The notes beneath the pieces were generated by a model that saw only the letters and a program-made list of their open reading frames with translations, was not told where the DNA came from and made no database searches. Of a stretch of DNA of 64,000 nt, positions 63,768 through 64,000 are shown one piece after another. The position numbers were made by a program, and so were the translations under genes. The first letter of the stretch is position 1; each line of letters starts with the position of its first letter. Source of the DNA: Pacificibacter marinus (GTDB lineage: Bacteria; Pseudomonadota; Alphaproteobacteria; Rhodobacterales; Rhodobacteraceae); contig NZ_JAHKPU010000046.1 of the NCBI RefSeq assembly GCF_018860505.1, forward strand, positions 1-64,000, in the 5' to 3' direction.

Positions 63768-64000
63768 ATGACCGACACTCCAAAAGACAGACCTTGGCTG
63801 TTCCGCACCTATGCTGGGCACTCAACCGCGATGGCGTCCAACACGCTTTACCGCAACAATTTGTCTAAGGGGCAAACGGGACTTTCTGTCGCTTTCGATC
63901 TGCCCACACAGACGGGATATGACAGCGATCATGAACTGGCCAAAGGAGAAGTCGGCAAGGTTGGCGTCCCGATCTCACACCTTGGCGATATGCGAATGTT
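63768..64000 (+). CDS. ecm: ethylmalonyl-CoA mutase, N-terminal part, cut by window edge
   Basis: The ATG at 63768 opens 77 residues of a methylmalonyl-CoA-mutase-family N terminus ([54 protein letters not shown]). The long [11 protein letters not shown] segment is the family signature. Its position divergent from ccr identifies it as the B12-dependent (2R)-ethylmalonyl-CoA mutase, next step of the same pathway, rather than methylmalonyl-CoA mutase. It continues past the window. Confidence 0.9.
   Translation, partial: MTDTPKDRPWLFRTYAGHSTAMASNTLYRNNLSKGQTGLSVAFDLPTQTGYDSDHELAKGEVGKVGVPISHLGDMRM

Overview
The window is a stretch of chromosome from an alphaproteobacterium, almost certainly a marine roseobacter-type Rhodobacteraceae. 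The grounds are class II (B12-dependent) NrdJ as the ribonucleotide reductase, a short HisG paired with HisZ, a RpoH-type sigma factor, a LuxR/LuxI pair beside crotonyl-CoA carboxylase/reductase and ethylmalonyl-CoA mutase, an Irr-type iron box, and moderate GC with many ATGA/GTGA gene overlaps. No name-bearing marker such as rRNA is present, so genus is not called. I found no rRNA, tRNA, CRISPR array, insertion sequence or prophage. Nearly all of the window is dense chromosomal gene content.

Layout. 1-1.6 kb: the 3'-truncated start of a Lon-like AAA+ ATPase with a tiny coupled upstream ORF, then a gene-poor stretch ending in the nrdJ terminator. 1.6-12.9 kb: nrdJ, a DUF1489 gene, the coupled hisS-hisZ-hisG operon, slyX, and dnaE coupled to an unusual repeat-bearing lipoprotein gene. 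13.1-22.5 kb: a purine-catabolism unit, xdhABC followed directly by a four-gene nucleoside/purine-type ABC transporter (ATPase, two permeases, BMP-type binding protein). 22.7-25.1 kb: a hypothetical membrane-anchored protein and panC-panB. 25.4-31.2 kb: pirin, an SH3-domain secreted protein, a KpsS/KpsC-like capsule protein, a CDF metal exporter and an M3 oligopeptidase. 31.2-36.9 kb: coaBC-dut-membrane E1-like enzyme, an RpoH-family sigma factor, cobU with a histidine phosphatase, and a GST. 37-48 kb: comM, an esterase, gshB, yraN, rsmI, lpoA, glnD, murJ and a rhomboid-fold protein lacking its catalytic residues. 48.1-51.9 kb: trpS, an L,D-transpeptidase, a universal stress protein, nfuA behind a perfect iron-control-element palindrome, and a GNAT. 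52.1-56.7 kb: a second, differently ordered BMP-type ABC transporter. 56.9-60.1 kb: TauE/SafE exporter with its TIGR02186 partner, and a RecD-like helicase. 60.1-64 kb: a quorum-sensing operon (small ORF, luxR, luxI) next to ccr and the divergent start of ecm.

Themes. Two enzymes here need adenosylcobalamin (NrdJ, Ecm) and CobU makes part of the cofactor. Pantothenate (PanBC) and CoaBC feed CoA synthesis, and Ccr/Ecm use CoA esters in the ethylmalonyl-CoA pathway. Two nucleoside/purine importers plus XdhABC indicate purine salvage and catabolism. The parts most worth follow-up are the quorum-sensing operon with its small overlapping ORF, the Irr-like box at nfuA, the catalytically dead rhomboid, the FGFLKPK-repeat lipoprotein and a possible small RNA near 50.15 kb.
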